DNA of 64,000 bases from Hymenobacter sediminicola (GCF_014250515.1 NZ_CP060202.1:1361001-1425000); one strand, 5' to 3'. Counted from the stretch's first letter, positions 1 to 8,400 are shown. The notes: a model not told the origin generated them from the letters alone. Program-made: numbers and translations.

Positions 1-895
1 GCGTATTCTGAGGCGTAATTTGTACCGTTTGCCCCTTTTTGGGTAGCTGCAGCGGCCCAAAGTTGTCCTTGTTCCAGTTGTTGATGGGGGCCGGAGTGCT
101 CTGCGGATAATCAGGATTGTTCGGGAATACATCCGGTTCAGCCTGGCCCGGTACAGCTTTGTCCTGCACTACGGCCTTCACGTAAGGCTGCTTGCGGAAG
201 AAGTCAGCCGTGGTAGCCGTAGCATCAATCATAAATGTAGGTTCCTGCGTACCGAAGAGCGGCTCCGGCTTGCCATCAGGCCGGTTGAAGTTGGTGACGT
301 GCTGCTCCTGAAACGCCTTGTACAGGTCGTCGTTCGGCTGAGGTACCTGTAGGAAGTAGCGGTTCTGGCTCTGTGGCGGGTTCGTCATGGGCTTGCCATT
401 GATGAACACCTGTGTGTCTTTGATTTCCAGGACGTCGCCGGCTGTGGCCACGCACCGCTTGATGTAGTTGGTACGCAGGTCGGCGGGGTGCTGGCTCTCG
501 AAGGGCACATTGAACACTACCACGTCGCCACGCTTTACTTCCGAAAAGCCCGGCAGACGGTAGCTCGGCAGCTGAATCAGGTCGGAGTAGCTCTTGAGGC
601 CCGTGCCCCAAAGCGTCTGGTGCGTGAGCGGAATCTGCAGCGGCGTCTGAGGCGTGCGGGGACCGTAGTGCAGCTTGCTCACAAACAGATAGTCGCCTAC
701 CAGCAGGGAGTCCTCCATCGACGGTGTTGGGATGGTATAGGCCTCGAAAGTGGCCCAGCGGATGAGCGTGGCCGCTACGACAGCAAACAGAATAGCGTCG
801 CCCCACTCCCGGAAGAAGCCTTTCTTCTTTTCAAGGGGCTTAGTAGAGGCGGAAGCCGCTTTCATGCGTTCTTCCCAGGACTGTTGTACGGCCAT
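1..895 (-). CDS. lepB: Signal peptidase I, 3' end outside window
   Basis: Membrane-anchored serine peptidase that removes signal peptides from exported proteins. I translated this frame by eye from the ATG at 895 (MAVQQSWEER); it stays open to the left edge, so the C-terminus is missing. A hydrophobic anchor at about residues 33-46 (AILFAVVAATLIRW) precedes TIPTPSMEDSL, which carries the predicted nucleophile Ser59. The general base lies in YIKRCVATAGD (Lys146), the usual box with lysine followed by arginine. The region after residue 160 is long, as in Bacteroidota signal peptidases, which are larger than the E. coli type. It is the last visible gene of the minus-strand parB-DUF5683-dapB-lepB series, 123 bases after dapB. 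The call is secure; only the length is unknown. Confidence 0.93.
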   Translation of the reverse strand, partial: MAVQQSWEERMKAASASTKPLEKKKGFFREWGDAILFAVVAATLIRWATFEAYTIPTPSMEDSLLVGDYLFVSKLHYGPRTPQTPLQIPLTHQTLWGTGLKSYSDLIQLPSYRLPGFSEVKRGDVVVFNVPFESQHPADLRTNYIKRCVATAGDVLEIKDTQVFINGKPMTNPPQSQNRYFLQVPQPNDDLYKAFQEQHVTNFNRPDGKPEPLFGTQEPTFMIDATATTADFFRKQPYVKAVVQDKAVPGQAEPDVFPNNPDYPQSTPAPINNWNKDNFGPLQLPKKGQTVQITPQNT

Positions 896-1018
896 AATGA
901 TGGAGGCAAAAATTGTAGCAGAAGCGTCTGCTCGTGCCGGAGTGTAAATATAGTGGCTTAACGCTGCTACGCAGTCAGCCCGTATTTCTGGGAGCAGAAG
1001 AATCTGGGCGAGTCGGTA

Positions 1019-1738
1019 CTAGAGCCCCAGCAGGTCTTTCATCCCGAACACGCCTTGGTGGCCAGGAAGCCACTCGGCTGCCAGCAGGGCTCCGTCCACA
1101 AATCCGTCGCGGGTGTGGGCCTCGTGCTTTAGTTCCAGCGAATCGGCATCCGAGGAGTACGTCACGATATGAGTGCCGACAACCTGACCAGTTCGCTCAC
1201 TTAGTACAGCCAGTTCATTGGGCTGCTGGGCCTCTTCGTTGCGCCAGATGGTTTTGGCAGGGAAGTGGCGCAGAATAGCCTCGGCCGCCGTAAGGGCAGT
1301 ACCGCTGGGCTGGTCGACTTTCTGCGTATGGTGGATTTCGCGCACCTGCACATCATAGCCACCAAACTGATGCATTTTGGCCGCTATGTACTCGTTGAAG
1401 TGGAAAAACAGGTTTACCCCCACACTGTAGTTGGAGGCATAGAACAGCGACCCATCAGTCTGCTGGCACAACTCTACGGCCTCCGGAAAGTGGTGTAGCC
1501 AGCCCGTAGAGCCGCACACCACTGGCAGCCCTTGGCGCAGGCACGCTTGCACATTAGCAAAGGCCGCATCAGGATGCGTAAACTCGATGGCTGCATCCAC
1601 CGTGGCAGGGCTAAAGTCTGCAATAGTGACTTCGGGGTGGGCGGGGTCGATGATGCCGACAATCTGGTGGCCACGTGCTATGGCACGGGCCTCAATAGCA
1701 CGGCCCATTTTGCCGTAGCCAATCAGCAAAAGCTTCAT
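1019..1738 (-). CDS. dapB: 4-hydroxy-tetrahydrodipicolinate reductase
   Basis: Cytoplasmic NAD(P)H-dependent reductase of the diaminopimelate branch, feeding lysine and peptidoglycan synthesis. The 239-residue product has the usual length. The N-terminal nucleotide-binding loop is GYGKMG (residues 8-13). The family signature HHTQKVDQPSGTA (about 136-148) contains the catalytic His pair and Lys140 and the substrate-binding SGT. EFTHPDAAFANV around residue 52 matches the conserved core. The ATG at 1738 gives a start directly at the Rossmann strand (MKLLLIGYG), so no earlier start is needed. The gene lies between DUF5683 and lepB on the same strand, an order common in Bacteroidota. Confidence 0.95.
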   Translation of the reverse strand: MKLLLIGYGKMGRAIEARAIARGHQIVGIIDPAHPEVTIADFSPATVDAAIEFTHPDAAFANVQACLRQGLPVVCGSTGWLHHFPEAVELCQQTDGSLFYASNYSVGVNLFFHFNEYIAAKMHQFGGYDVQVREIHHTQKVDQPSGTALTAAEAILRHFPAKTIWRNEEAQQPNELAVLSERTGQVVGTHIVTYSSDADSLELKHEAHTRDGFVDGALLAAEWLPGHQGVFGMKDLLGL

Positions 1739-1825
1739 GTTAAGTTGTTAGTTACAGGACAGGTTGTTGAGGTAGTGGCTGTCAGTCATGTACTGGCTGC
1801 ATCCTGACAACTAACAGCCTACAAC

Positions 1826-2485
1826 TCATTTCAGCGTGAGAGTAAGGCCAACTCCTGGGGTAGCGGCGGCAGTGGGCATGCGAAGCAGGGTCGGGTCCCA
1901 GTGCAGACTCAGGTCGTCGCTGATGTCAAAGTCGCGCAGATGAGCGTCTACCACGGCATCCAGGATCTGCATGGTATAGGCCAGCGCCGTCCAGGCTACA
2001 AAGGAGTCGCGCTGGCGGCGGTACACGATAACACCGCGCTTCACATAATCATTCGTGCGGCCCACAGTGCCATTGTCACCTTCTACTTCGTTAAAAGTCG
2101 TTGGGTCGCCGTCGGTGCGGGCGTTGTAGGCATCCGCAAACCCGCGGTACAGCTTCTGGTAGTGAATTTCGCCGTAGAGCGTGCCACCCACCGCACCATA
2201 TACCAGCGGCAGCTTCCACCACCGATGGTTATAGATCTGGCCTGCGCTGGGCAGCAAGGCCGCCAGCAACCCGGCTTTCGCGGGCTTGGTCATCTTCATG
2301 CCAAATAGCCGTGCCGTGCGCCGTACGGAGTCGGGCACAACGGGCGTACGCACGCGGGCCGAATCTGGCCCGGCCGTGACAATGGCTGGCGCTACGCCCG
2401 TATCGGTGGTTTGGGCCTGCGCTGCCAGTGGCAACGCCAATAGCGTAGCCGCTGCTAGTTTCGAAAGGCGGAAGCGCAGATTCAT
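1826..2485 (-). CDS. DUF5683 domain protein, exported
   Basis: A 219-residue protein of unknown function. Residues 1-25 form a clear signal peptide (LAALLALPLAAQAQ before the mature part). The core ALLPSAGQIYNHRWWKLPLVYG, then a predicted membrane-associated stretch GAVGGTLYGEIHYQKLYRGF, is typical of DUF5683 proteins, which in Bacteroidota sit between parB and dapB. The start is only 9 bases after the parB stop, so the two are probably cotranscribed. The role in partition or envelope assembly is unknown; the link to parB and dapB is inferred from conserved order only. Confidence 0.85.
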   Translation of the reverse strand: MNLRFRLSKLAAATLLALPLAAQAQTTDTGVAPAIVTAGPDSARVRTPVVPDSVRRTARLFGMKMTKPAKAGLLAALLPSAGQIYNHRWWKLPLVYGAVGGTLYGEIHYQKLYRGFADAYNARTDGDPTTFNEVEGDNGTVGRTNDYVKRGVIVYRRQRDSFVAWTALAYTMQILDAVVDAHLRDFDISDDLSLHWDPTLLRMPTAAATPGVGLTLTLK

Positions 2486-2494
2486 CGGGACGTT

Positions 2495-3460
2495 TTACGC
2501 AGGATGCAGGATATGGAGGATGCGTTGCATATCCTCCACTGAGTCGAAGGCTATTTTGATTTCGCCACGTCCCTGAGGGCCTGGCTTCACCATCACGCGG
2601 CTCCCAAAACGCTCGGTGAGGTGGCGTTCCGTACGGCGCAACTCCGCTACCGGAATAGCTACCGTATCCTCCTGTACAGTTTTGGCTTCCGGCGAATTAG
2701 GCTTGTCGACAGGGCTCAGGCCAGCACGTACCAGTTGCTCCACACGCCGCACCGACAGTTCCTCGGCCACAATCCGGTGAAACAACGCCAACTGCTGCTC
2801 GGCATTTTCAATGCTGATCAGGGCGCGGGCATGGCCCATGCTGATAGCCGTATCACGCAAGCCAATCTGGATATCGGGTGGCAGCTTCAGCAGACGCAGG
2901 TAATTGGTGACCGTCGAGCGGTTTTTGCCCACCCGGTCCCCTAGTTCTTCCTGCTTCAGGTTGCACTCACTCACGAGGCGCTGGTAGCTCAAGGCAATTT
3001 CAATAGCGTTGAGGTTTTCGCGCTGAATGTTCTCGATAAGCGCCATTTCCAGCATCTGCTGGTCATCGGCTTTCCGGATATAGGCCGGAATGGTATCGAG
3101 GCCGGCGAGCTTGGAGGCCTGCAGACGCCGCTCACCCGAAATGAGCTGGTAGGCGTTGGTGCCGGTCTGGCGCACCGTTACGGGCTGAATGATGCCTTGA
3201 ATTTTGATGCTCTCCGCCAGTTCGCGGAGGGCTTCTTGGTCGAAATGGGTGCGGGGCTGGTATGGGTTGGCCTCGATGTGGCCAACCGGAATCAACCCCA
3301 CAGAGTTGACCGGGTGCGGAACCAGACCTAGCCGGTCGCCCTTTTTCTCGTAGCTGCCTTCAATCAAGGCATTCAGGCCACGGCCCAGACCACCGACTTT
3401 GCGCTTTGCCGCTGCGGGAAGCGCAGCCGGAACGGATTTCTCTTCTTGCTTCTCTGACAT
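2495..3460 (-). CDS. parB: Chromosome partition protein ParB
   Basis: CTP-dependent DNA clamp that loads at parS and organises the replication-origin region. The 321-residue product shows the N-terminal CTPase domain: IPVGHIEANPYQPRTHF (from about residue 56), LAESIKIQGIIQPV and the ISGERRLQASKLAG box that binds CTP phosphates. LIENIQRENLNAIEIA and the helix-turn-helix LGDRVGKNRSTVTNYLRLLKL (parS recognition) follow. A short C-terminal dimer domain ends in EIKIAFDSVEDMQRILHIL. The N-terminal extension has the family motif GGLGRGLNALI. It is separated from parA by 285 bases that contain a terminator, its own likely promoter and a parS-like inverted repeat, so it is probably transcribed independently of parA. 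Confidence 0.95.
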   Translation of the reverse strand: MSEKQEEKSVPAALPAAAKRKVGGLGRGLNALIEGSYEKKGDRLGLVPHPVNSVGLIPVGHIEANPYQPRTHFDQEALRELAESIKIQGIIQPVTVRQTGTNAYQLISGERRLQASKLAGLDTIPAYIRKADDQQMLEMALIENIQRENLNAIEIALSYQRLVSECNLKQEELGDRVGKNRSTVTNYLRLLKLPPDIQIGLRDTAISMGHARALISIENAEQQLALFHRIVAEELSVRRVEQLVRAGLSPVDKPNSPEAKTVQEDTVAIPVAELRRTERHLTERFGSRVMVKPGPQGRGEIKIAFDSVEDMQRILHILHPA

Positions 3461-3503
3461 ACCTGCAATCTGCCTGCCGACACCAGCGCCGGAAAGCGGG
3501 ATT

Positions 3504-3533
3504 CAAAAATACACAAACGCCGTGGAAGGGCAG
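3504..3533 (-). promoter_or_regulatory. Candidate parB promoter
   Basis: On the minus strand TATTTTTG (3504-3511) fits the Bacteroidota -7 consensus TAnnTTTG. Nineteen bases upstream is CTG (3531-3533) where TTG would be ideal, so the -33 element is weak. It is 43 bases before the parB start codon. The inverted repeat at 3541-3571 lies just upstream. Confidence 0.45.
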
Positions 3534-3540
3534 GGTATTT

Positions 3541-3571
3541 TGTTCCACGATGCATAAATAATCGTGGAACA
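3541..3571. promoter_or_regulatory. Inverted repeat of two parS-like half-sites
   Basis: TGTTCCACGAT (3541-3551) and ATCGTGGAACA (3561-3571) are perfect 11-base inverted arms around a 9-base spacer. Each arm contains one half of the parS variant TGTTCCAC/GTGGAACA, but here the halves are 15 bases apart instead of abutting. It lies about 80 bases upstream of parB and just upstream of its likely promoter, so it could be a ParB or other regulator binding site. Function is inferred, not shown. Confidence 0.55.
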
Positions 3572-3691
3572 CTTTACATGCGCTGACCGTTCAGCAAGGG
3601 GGTAAGCACGTGTACGGCTGGTATTCAACAGGTAAGGAACTGGTTAGAGTACCAGCCAGCTACTAGTTGAACGTCATAACTACATGATAAA

Positions 3692-3723
3692 AAAGCGGCC
3701 AACGGAATTCCGTTGGCCGCTTT
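3692..3723 (-). terminator. Terminator after parA
   Basis: A 32-base perfect palindrome with arms AAAGCGGCCAACGGAA / TTCCGTTGGCCGCTTT. On the minus strand it is followed by a T run (TTTTTTATC). It starts 22 bases after the parA stop codon, so it should end parA transcription before parB. Confidence 0.85.
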
Positions 3724-3745
3724 ATCTATGATGACAATAAGCTGC

Positions 3746-4555
3746 TTACGCTGCTGTGTCCTCGGCTGCTTCAGTAGTGCCAGCGGCTTCCACGTTCTTC
3801 TCCACAATTTCTCGGGCCAGATTGAGGTAGCTGATGCTGCCTTTGCTCTCCGCATCGTGCAGGATGACTGGAATGCCGAAGCTCGGCGACTCTGAGAGCT
3901 TCACGTTGCGCGGAATGATAGTGTCGAACACGAGCTGCTGGAAGTGCAGCTTTACTTCCTCTACCACTTGGTTGCTGAGGCGCAGGCGCACGTCATACAT
4001 CGTGAGCAGAATGCCCTCGATTTCCAGGTTTTCGTTGAGGCGGCTCTGAATGATTTTGATGGTGTTGAGCAGCTTGCCCAGGCCTTCCAGCGCGAAATAC
4101 TCGCACTGTACCGGAATGATAACCGAGTGGGCGGCCGTCAGGGCATTCACCGTAATCAGGCCCAGCGAAGGCGAGCAGTCGATGATGATGAAATCGTACT
4201 GGTCGGCGAGGGGGCGCAGGGCCTCCTTCATCTTCTCTTCCCGATTAGGCAGATTAATCATCTCCACCTCGGCACCCACCAAGTCGATGTGGGAGGGCAT
4301 CAGGTCGAGGTGAGGCAGAATGTTGGTCTGGAGGATGATGTCCTGGGCATTAATGCCGTCCACCATGCACTCGTAGATGCTGTTCTGAATATCCTTCGGG
4401 TCGAAGCCTACGCCGGAAGTGGCGTTGGCCTGCGGGTCGGCATCTACCAGCAAGGTCCGATATTCCAGCGCAGCCAAAGAAGCCGCGAGGTTAATCGAGG
4501 AAGTGGTCTTGCCCACGCCACCTTTCTGGTTGGCTACCGCAATGATTTTTCCCAT
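3746..4555 (-). CDS. parA: Chromosome partition ATPase ParA/Soj
   Basis: ATPase that works with ParB to move and separate chromosome origins. The 269-residue product begins directly with the deviant Walker A box, [24 protein letters not shown] (the signature lysine is in KGGVGKTT, residues 11-18). Walker A' ([14 protein letters not shown], about 35-48) and Walker B ([15 protein letters not shown], about 120-134) follow. The length and the lack of an N-terminal HTH extension match chromosomal Soj-type ParA. The C-terminus is a short Ala/Glu-rich tail. A strong hairpin terminator follows the stop, so parA and parB are adjacent but appear to be separate transcription units. Confidence 0.95.
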   Translation of the reverse strand: MGKIIAVANQKGGVGKTTSSINLAASLAALEYRTLLVDADPQANATSGVGFDPKDIQNSIYECMVDGINAQDIILQTNILPHLDLMPSHIDLVGAEVEMINLPNREEKMKEALRPLADQYDFIIIDCSPSLGLITVNALTAAHSVIIPVQCEYFALEGLGKLLNTIKIIQSRLNENLEIEGILLTMYDVRLRLSNQVVEEVKLHFQQLVFDTIIPRNVKLSESPSFGIPVILHDAESKGSISYLNLAREIVEKNVEAAGTTEAAEDTAA

Positions 4556-4664
4556 TTCAGTTAATTGTCAGATGGTAGTTATCAGTTGTTTGCTAGCAAA
4601 TCGGTTGCTGAGTGTGCGTGTTCCGATAGAACACATTTACGCCCAGCAACGGGCACCTGACAAC

Positions 4665-5345
4665 TTACAAAGTAATGGTTTCGCCGATTTTCAGCAGCAC
4701 TAGCTCTTTGCCGGCCTGCTGGGCTTTGGCACGCGCCTCGGCTTGGTCGATGGTGATAGGAGGGAAGGTGTCGTAGTGCATCCCGATGATTTTGGGCGCC
4801 CCTGTCCAGTCGGCTGCCGTCAGTGCATCGTCAATGCCCATGGTATAATGGTCGCCGATGGGCAGAATGGCGAAGTCGAGCGAATGGCGTTCGGCCAGCA
4901 GTTTCATGTCATAGGTGAGGGCAGTATCGCCGGCGTAGTAGAAGGTTTTGCCTTCTGCCTCTACCACGAATCCGGCTGCAAGGCCACCGTAGGAACCATC
5001 GGGCATAGAGCTGGAGTGGGCCGCGGCTACCATCTTCACTGTTCCGAAGGGCAGCTTCAGGGTGCCACCCAGGTTCATGCCATAGGTTGCTTTGAGGCCT
5101 TTCTTACCGAACCACCCCACTACTTCCGCCATGCCCACAAAGTCGGCACCGGTGCGCTTGCCAATTTCCTCGGCATCGGCCACATGGTCGGCGTGACCGT
5201 GGCTGAGCAGAATGAAATCAGCGGGAATTTTATCCACTTCAACGTCTTTGGCCATCGGGTTCGGACGGATGAAGGGGTCGAAAAGGACGCTGCTGCCGCC
5301 GGTTTCGAGCAGGAAACAGGAATGTCCGTAGTAAGTAAGGCGCAT
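4665..5345 (-). CDS. UPF0173-type metal-dependent hydrolase
   Basis: A 226-residue metallo-beta-lactamase-fold protein of the UPF0173 (YtkL-like) family; the substrate is unknown. The metal-binding motif is SHGHADHV with His49, His51, Asp53 and His54. Further ligands are likely in AAHSSSMPDGSYGG, YYAGDT and the terminal GMHYDTFPP. I chose the ATG at 5345 because the product then starts MRLTYYGHSCFLLE, the family's first strand; the open frame continues far upstream but that part overlaps the oppositely oriented peptide-binding protein gene. A -7 element TATATTTG lies at 5414-5407 on the same strand. Confidence 0.88.
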   Translation of the reverse strand: MRLTYYGHSCFLLETGGSSVLFDPFIRPNPMAKDVEVDKIPADFILLSHGHADHVADAEEIGKRTGADFVGMAEVVGWFGKKGLKATYGMNLGGTLKLPFGTVKMVAAAHSSSMPDGSYGGLAAGFVVEAEGKTFYYAGDTALTYDMKLLAERHSLDFAILPIGDHYTMGIDDALTAADWTGAPKIIGMHYDTFPPITIDQAEARAKAQQAGKELVLLKIGETITL

Positions 5346-5406
5346 AAAGAAAGGAAAGCGGGTGGTCCGGCACCCAGCACAACGGCCAGACCGGATACCT
5401 TTGTCA

Positions 5407-5414
5407 CAAATATA
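5407..5414 (-). promoter_or_regulatory. Candidate -7 element for the UPF0173 gene
   Basis: TATATTTG on the minus strand is a perfect TAnnTTTG match, 62 bases before the start codon at 5345 and within the divergent gap to the peptide-binding protein gene. No TTG occurs at the ideal 19-base spacing, so only the -7 part is supported. Confidence 0.4.
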
Positions 5415-5432
5415 CGTGATTCCGCCTTTCCC

Positions 5433-7106
5433 ATGCTTCCGATTTCGCGCCTGGCTGCTGCACCTGTCTTCCTGTTGCTTACGGCGCTGGCCGGGTGCCA
5501 AAGCCCCGCACCGGCTACCGATGCCCGCCGTGTGTTCCGCTACAATCAGCCCGAAAGCCTGACGTCGCTGGACCCGGCCTTTGCCCGCAACCAGGCCAAT
5601 ACCTGGGCCGTGACCCAGCTCTATAACGGCCTCGTGGAGCTTGATGATAGCCTCAAACCCGGTCCCAGCATTGCGCGCCGCTACAACATTTCGCCCGATG
5701 GCAAGACGTATACGTTCTGGCTTCGGCCGAATGTGCGCTTCCATGATGCCGAGGCGTTTGCAGGCGGTAAAGGCCGGCGCGTTACGGCCCAGGATTTCGT
5801 GTATAGCTTTAAGCGGCTGCTCGATGGCCCAACAGCCAGTCCTGGCGGCTGGATTTTCCGAGGCAAAGTGCTGGAAAAAGCCGCTGGAGAGCCGTCGGAT
5901 ACGTGCTTTGTGGCCGTAAATGACTCCACGCTGCGTATTCATCTGCAGGAGCCCTTCATCCCGTTTCTGGGTATCCTGACGATGCCGTATGCCTACGTGG
6001 TGCCGCGCGAGGCCGTGCAGAAGTACGGCAAAGACTTCCGAGAACATCCGGTAGGCACCGGGCCGTTCGTATTCAAAGAATGGGACGAGGGCAACGCCAT
6101 TATCTACCACCGCAACCCCGGCTACTGGAAGAAAGATGCCCAGGGCCAGCCACTACCTTACCTCGATGCGGTGCAGATTAGCTTCATTCAGGACCGCAAA
6201 ACCGAGTTTCTGACCTTTATGCAGGGCAAGCTCGATTTCCTGAGTGGCATCCGTAGTGGTTCCCGCGACCTTATTCTGTACCCTGATGGCGCGGTGCGGG
6301 AAGACTTTCGGGGCAAGTTTCAGCTCCAGAAAGTGCCTTACCTAAACACCGAGTACCTGGGTATGCAGCAGGACCCCGCCAACCTGCGCGGCGACAACGC
6401 CGAAACCGGCCGCGCCCTGCGCGACAAGCGCGTGCGGCAAGCCCTGAATTATGCCTTGAACAAGCCGGAGTTTCTGGCCTATTTCCTCAACAACGTGGGC
6501 AAGCCCGGCAATTCGGGCTTTGTGCCGGCTTCGCTGCCGTCTTTCAGTCCTGCGTTGGTGCCGGGCTACACCTACCAGCCCGAAAAGGCCCGGCAGCTAC
6601 TCAAAGCGGCAGGCTACGGACCTAGCAAGCCGCTGAAGCTACGCCTGAGCACCGTGGCCGAAACCAAGGAATACTGCGAGTACTACCAGAAAAAGTGGGC
6701 CGAAGTGGGCGTTCAGGTGGAAATCGACGTGAACCAGGGCGCGGCTCACGGTGAGTTGATTGACAACGGCCGTGCCGCCTTCTTCACCCGCAGCTGGCTC
6801 GGCGACTATCCCGACGCTGAAAACTATCTGGCGCTATTCTATAGCAAGAACTTCGCGCCTGCGGGCCCGAACAAAACGCACTTCAAGAGCACTGCCTACG
6901 ACCGGCTCTATGAGCAGGCCAAGCTGGAACAGAACACCGAAAAGCGCTATAATCTGTACCGCCAGATGGACCGCATTGTGGTGGAAGAGTGCCCTGTAGT
7001 GGCCGTGTACTACGACGAAGTGGTGCGTCTCACCCAAAACAACGTGCGAGGCCTCACGCCTAATCCCATGAACCAACTGGTACTGGAGCGGGTGCGAAAA
7101 GAGTAG
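5433..7106 (+). CDS. Oligopeptide ABC transporter substrate-binding lipoprotein
   Basis: A 557-residue family 5 extracellular solute-binding protein (OppA/DppA type), expected to bind peptides or similar solutes in the periplasm. The ATG at 5433 gives a lipoprotein signal, MLPISRLAAAPVFLLLTALAGC, with lipobox LAGC. The mature part has the family pattern: RYNQPESLTSLDPAFARN, an RRYNISPDGKTYTFWLRPNVRFHD segment (the SPDGKTYTF box), TAQDFVYSFKRLLD, EHPVGTGPFVFKEWDEGN and the C-terminal VRQALNYALNK and YPDAENYLALFYS regions. No permease or ATPase genes are adjacent, so partners must be encoded elsewhere. The open frame runs further upstream, but that part overlaps the opposite UPF0173 gene. Confidence 0.9.
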   Translation: MLPISRLAAAPVFLLLTALAGCQSPAPATDARRVFRYNQPESLTSLDPAFARNQANTWAVTQLYNGLVELDDSLKPGPSIARRYNISPDGKTYTFWLRPNVRFHDAEAFAGGKGRRVTAQDFVYSFKRLLDGPTASPGGWIFRGKVLEKAAGEPSDTCFVAVNDSTLRIHLQEPFIPFLGILTMPYAYVVPREAVQKYGKDFREHPVGTGPFVFKEWDEGNAIIYHRNPGYWKKDAQGQPLPYLDAVQISFIQDRKTEFLTFMQGKLDFLSGIRSGSRDLILYPDGAVREDFRGKFQLQKVPYLNTEYLGMQQDPANLRGDNAETGRALRDKRVRQALNYALNKPEFLAYFLNNVGKPGNSGFVPASLPSFSPALVPGYTYQPEKARQLLKAAGYGPSKPLKLRLSTVAETKEYCEYYQKKWAEVGVQVEIDVNQGAAHGELIDNGRAAFFTRSWLGDYPDAENYLALFYSKNFAPAGPNKTHFKSTAYDRLYEQAKLEQNTEKRYNLYRQMDRIVVEECPVVAVYYDEVVRLTQNNVRGLTPNPMNQLVLERVRKE

Positions 7107-7135
7107 CTGCTCGTTGGGTTTGCTTTTCTGAAAGG

Positions 7136-7211
7136 ACAAATGCTACTCACCACAAGAAAGGCCTTCGTGCCAAATGGCACGAAGGCCTTTCTTGTGGTGA
7201 GTAGCATTTGT
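7136..7211. terminator. Very long bidirectional hairpin
   Basis: Two perfectly complementary 37-base arms (7136-7172 and 7175-7211) with only AA between them. It lies exactly between the convergent ends of the peptide-binding protein gene (7106) and the DUF6438 gene (7229), so it most likely terminates both. A perfect 37-bp stem is far longer than a usual intrinsic terminator, and the flanking T tracts are modest. Confidence 0.8.
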
Positions 7212-7228
7212 TTGGTGACAGATAGCAG

Positions 7229-8272
7229 CTACTGGTCTGCTGTGACGCCTAGCCCGTCGGTAATTTGTTTCTCGATGTAGCGGAAGAAGCTTTTTAGTTC
7301 GGCCGGTTCACTGGACTCTACACTGACCTTTTTGGTGGGGCCACCGGCTTGCCGGATAGTGACAGTAGTAGAAGGCAGGTCCGTGGCTCCATCAGAGTAG
7401 CTGCTTTTCAGGTCTGCAAAGTTGATTTCCCGCGCCTGAGCCAGAATGGTGTTGACTGTGGATAGCGAAATTCTGAACTCACGCTTGCCTTCTACTGGTG
7501 CGTAGCGAAACCCTTCGTAGCTCACGCGGCCATCAGGATAGATAGTGGCGGTGTAATGCGGGCAGGTGCCCAGGCAGGGTGTCTTCGTGAAAACAATGCT
7601 GGGCTCTTTCTGCGGCTCCGCTACTGGTACTTCATCGGCTGGCAGGCTGGTGCCTGCGGTGGTTGGCGAGGAAATCGTTTTAGGCGGCTTTACCTCACCC
7701 GTAGTCGTAACAGGCTGCTCTGGTTGCACGGCCAAGACCTTGCCGTTTCCGGCTACCGGACTAGCAGGCTGTTCCGGGAGTGCCGTGGTCAGGCTGCCGT
7801 CGGTGGTTGCGGTGGGCTGGCTGGTTACAGGGGTGGGCGTGGTACCGGCAGGCTGTGCAGGCGAGGGAGTAGCAGGAGCCGGAACGGTGCGTACGGGTTT
7901 AGTCGTAGCTACCGGAGGGTTAATCACCGGGGGGCGTACCGTTGGGTTCTGACGCACCGGGCCGGTGGTAACTGGAGGCGAGGTACGAACTGGGGGGGAC
8001 GTGCGAATGGGTGGTGCAGTACGCACGGGAGGAGACGTAGGGGCCGAAACAGGGGGGCGCGTAGGCGCAGCAGGTGTACTGACTACTGGTGCTGATTCCC
8101 AGCGCACAGTGCCTTGCTGCGGCTGATACCGTTGCGGGCGGGAGCGGGGCGGCCGGGGAGCGGGCGTCGTAGTGGCGGTTTCGGTACCGGCCGGCACGTA
8201 GTAATTAACGGTGCAGGCTGGCAGCGTGCCTACACCCAGAGCCAACAGAAAAAGGGGTAGAAAAGGGCGCAT
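7229..8272 (-). CDS. DUF6438 lipoprotein with Pro/Thr-rich linker
   Basis: A 347-residue exported protein. The ATG at 8272 gives MRPFLPLFLLALGVGTLPAC, a lipoprotein signal with Cys20. A long linker (about residues 28-230) is dominated by Pro, Thr, Val and Arg, with short degenerate repeats such as PPVRTSPPVRTSPP. The C-terminal domain, from about residue 238, matches DUF6438: FTKTPCLGTCPHYTATIYPDG with two conserved cysteines, then VSYEGFRYAPVEGKREFRIS and a FADLKSSYSDGATDLPSTTV segment. The function of DUF6438 is unknown. The linker suggests that the domain is held away from the membrane. An upstream in-frame start would add residues lacking a good signal. Confidence 0.82.
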   Translation of the reverse strand: MRPFLPLFLLALGVGTLPACTVNYYVPAGTETATTTPAPRPPRSRPQRYQPQQGTVRWESAPVVSTPAAPTRPPVSAPTSPPVRTAPPIRTSPPVRTSPPVTTGPVRQNPTVRPPVINPPVATTKPVRTVPAPATPSPAQPAGTTPTPVTSQPTATTDGSLTTALPEQPASPVAGNGKVLAVQPEQPVTTTGEVKPPKTISSPTTAGTSLPADEVPVAEPQKEPSIVFTKTPCLGTCPHYTATIYPDGRVSYEGFRYAPVEGKREFRISLSTVNTILAQAREINFADLKSSYSDGATDLPSTTVTIRQAGGPTKKVSVESSEPAELKSFFRYIEKQITDGLGVTADQ

Positions 8273-8350
8273 AGTAAGGAGAGAAAAGAGGTACAGAGCC
8301 GCAATTTCCAAAAAGCGGACCAAATCAACGTTTTCTGAATATTCAAAATA

Positions 8351-8386
8351 AAAAAAGCCTTCCACAGCATGCGGAAGGCTTTTTTT
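8351..8386 (-). terminator. Terminator after yidC
   Basis: Inverted arms AAAAAAGCCTTCC (8351-8363) and GGAAGGCTTTTTT (8373-8385) around a 9-base loop. On the minus strand it gives a GC stem followed by a T run, 15 bases after the yidC stop. Confidence 0.85.
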
Positions 8387-8400
8387 GTGATTCAGGCAGC

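Noticed and set aside
4743..5432. Upstream extension of the peptide-binding protein
   Set aside because: It is antisense to the UPF0173 gene, and the true lipoprotein signal starts at 5433.
5346..6110. Upstream extension of the UPF0173 hydrolase
   Set aside because: The extension runs antisense into the peptide-binding protein gene and has no conserved content; the family start MRLTYYGHS is at 5345.
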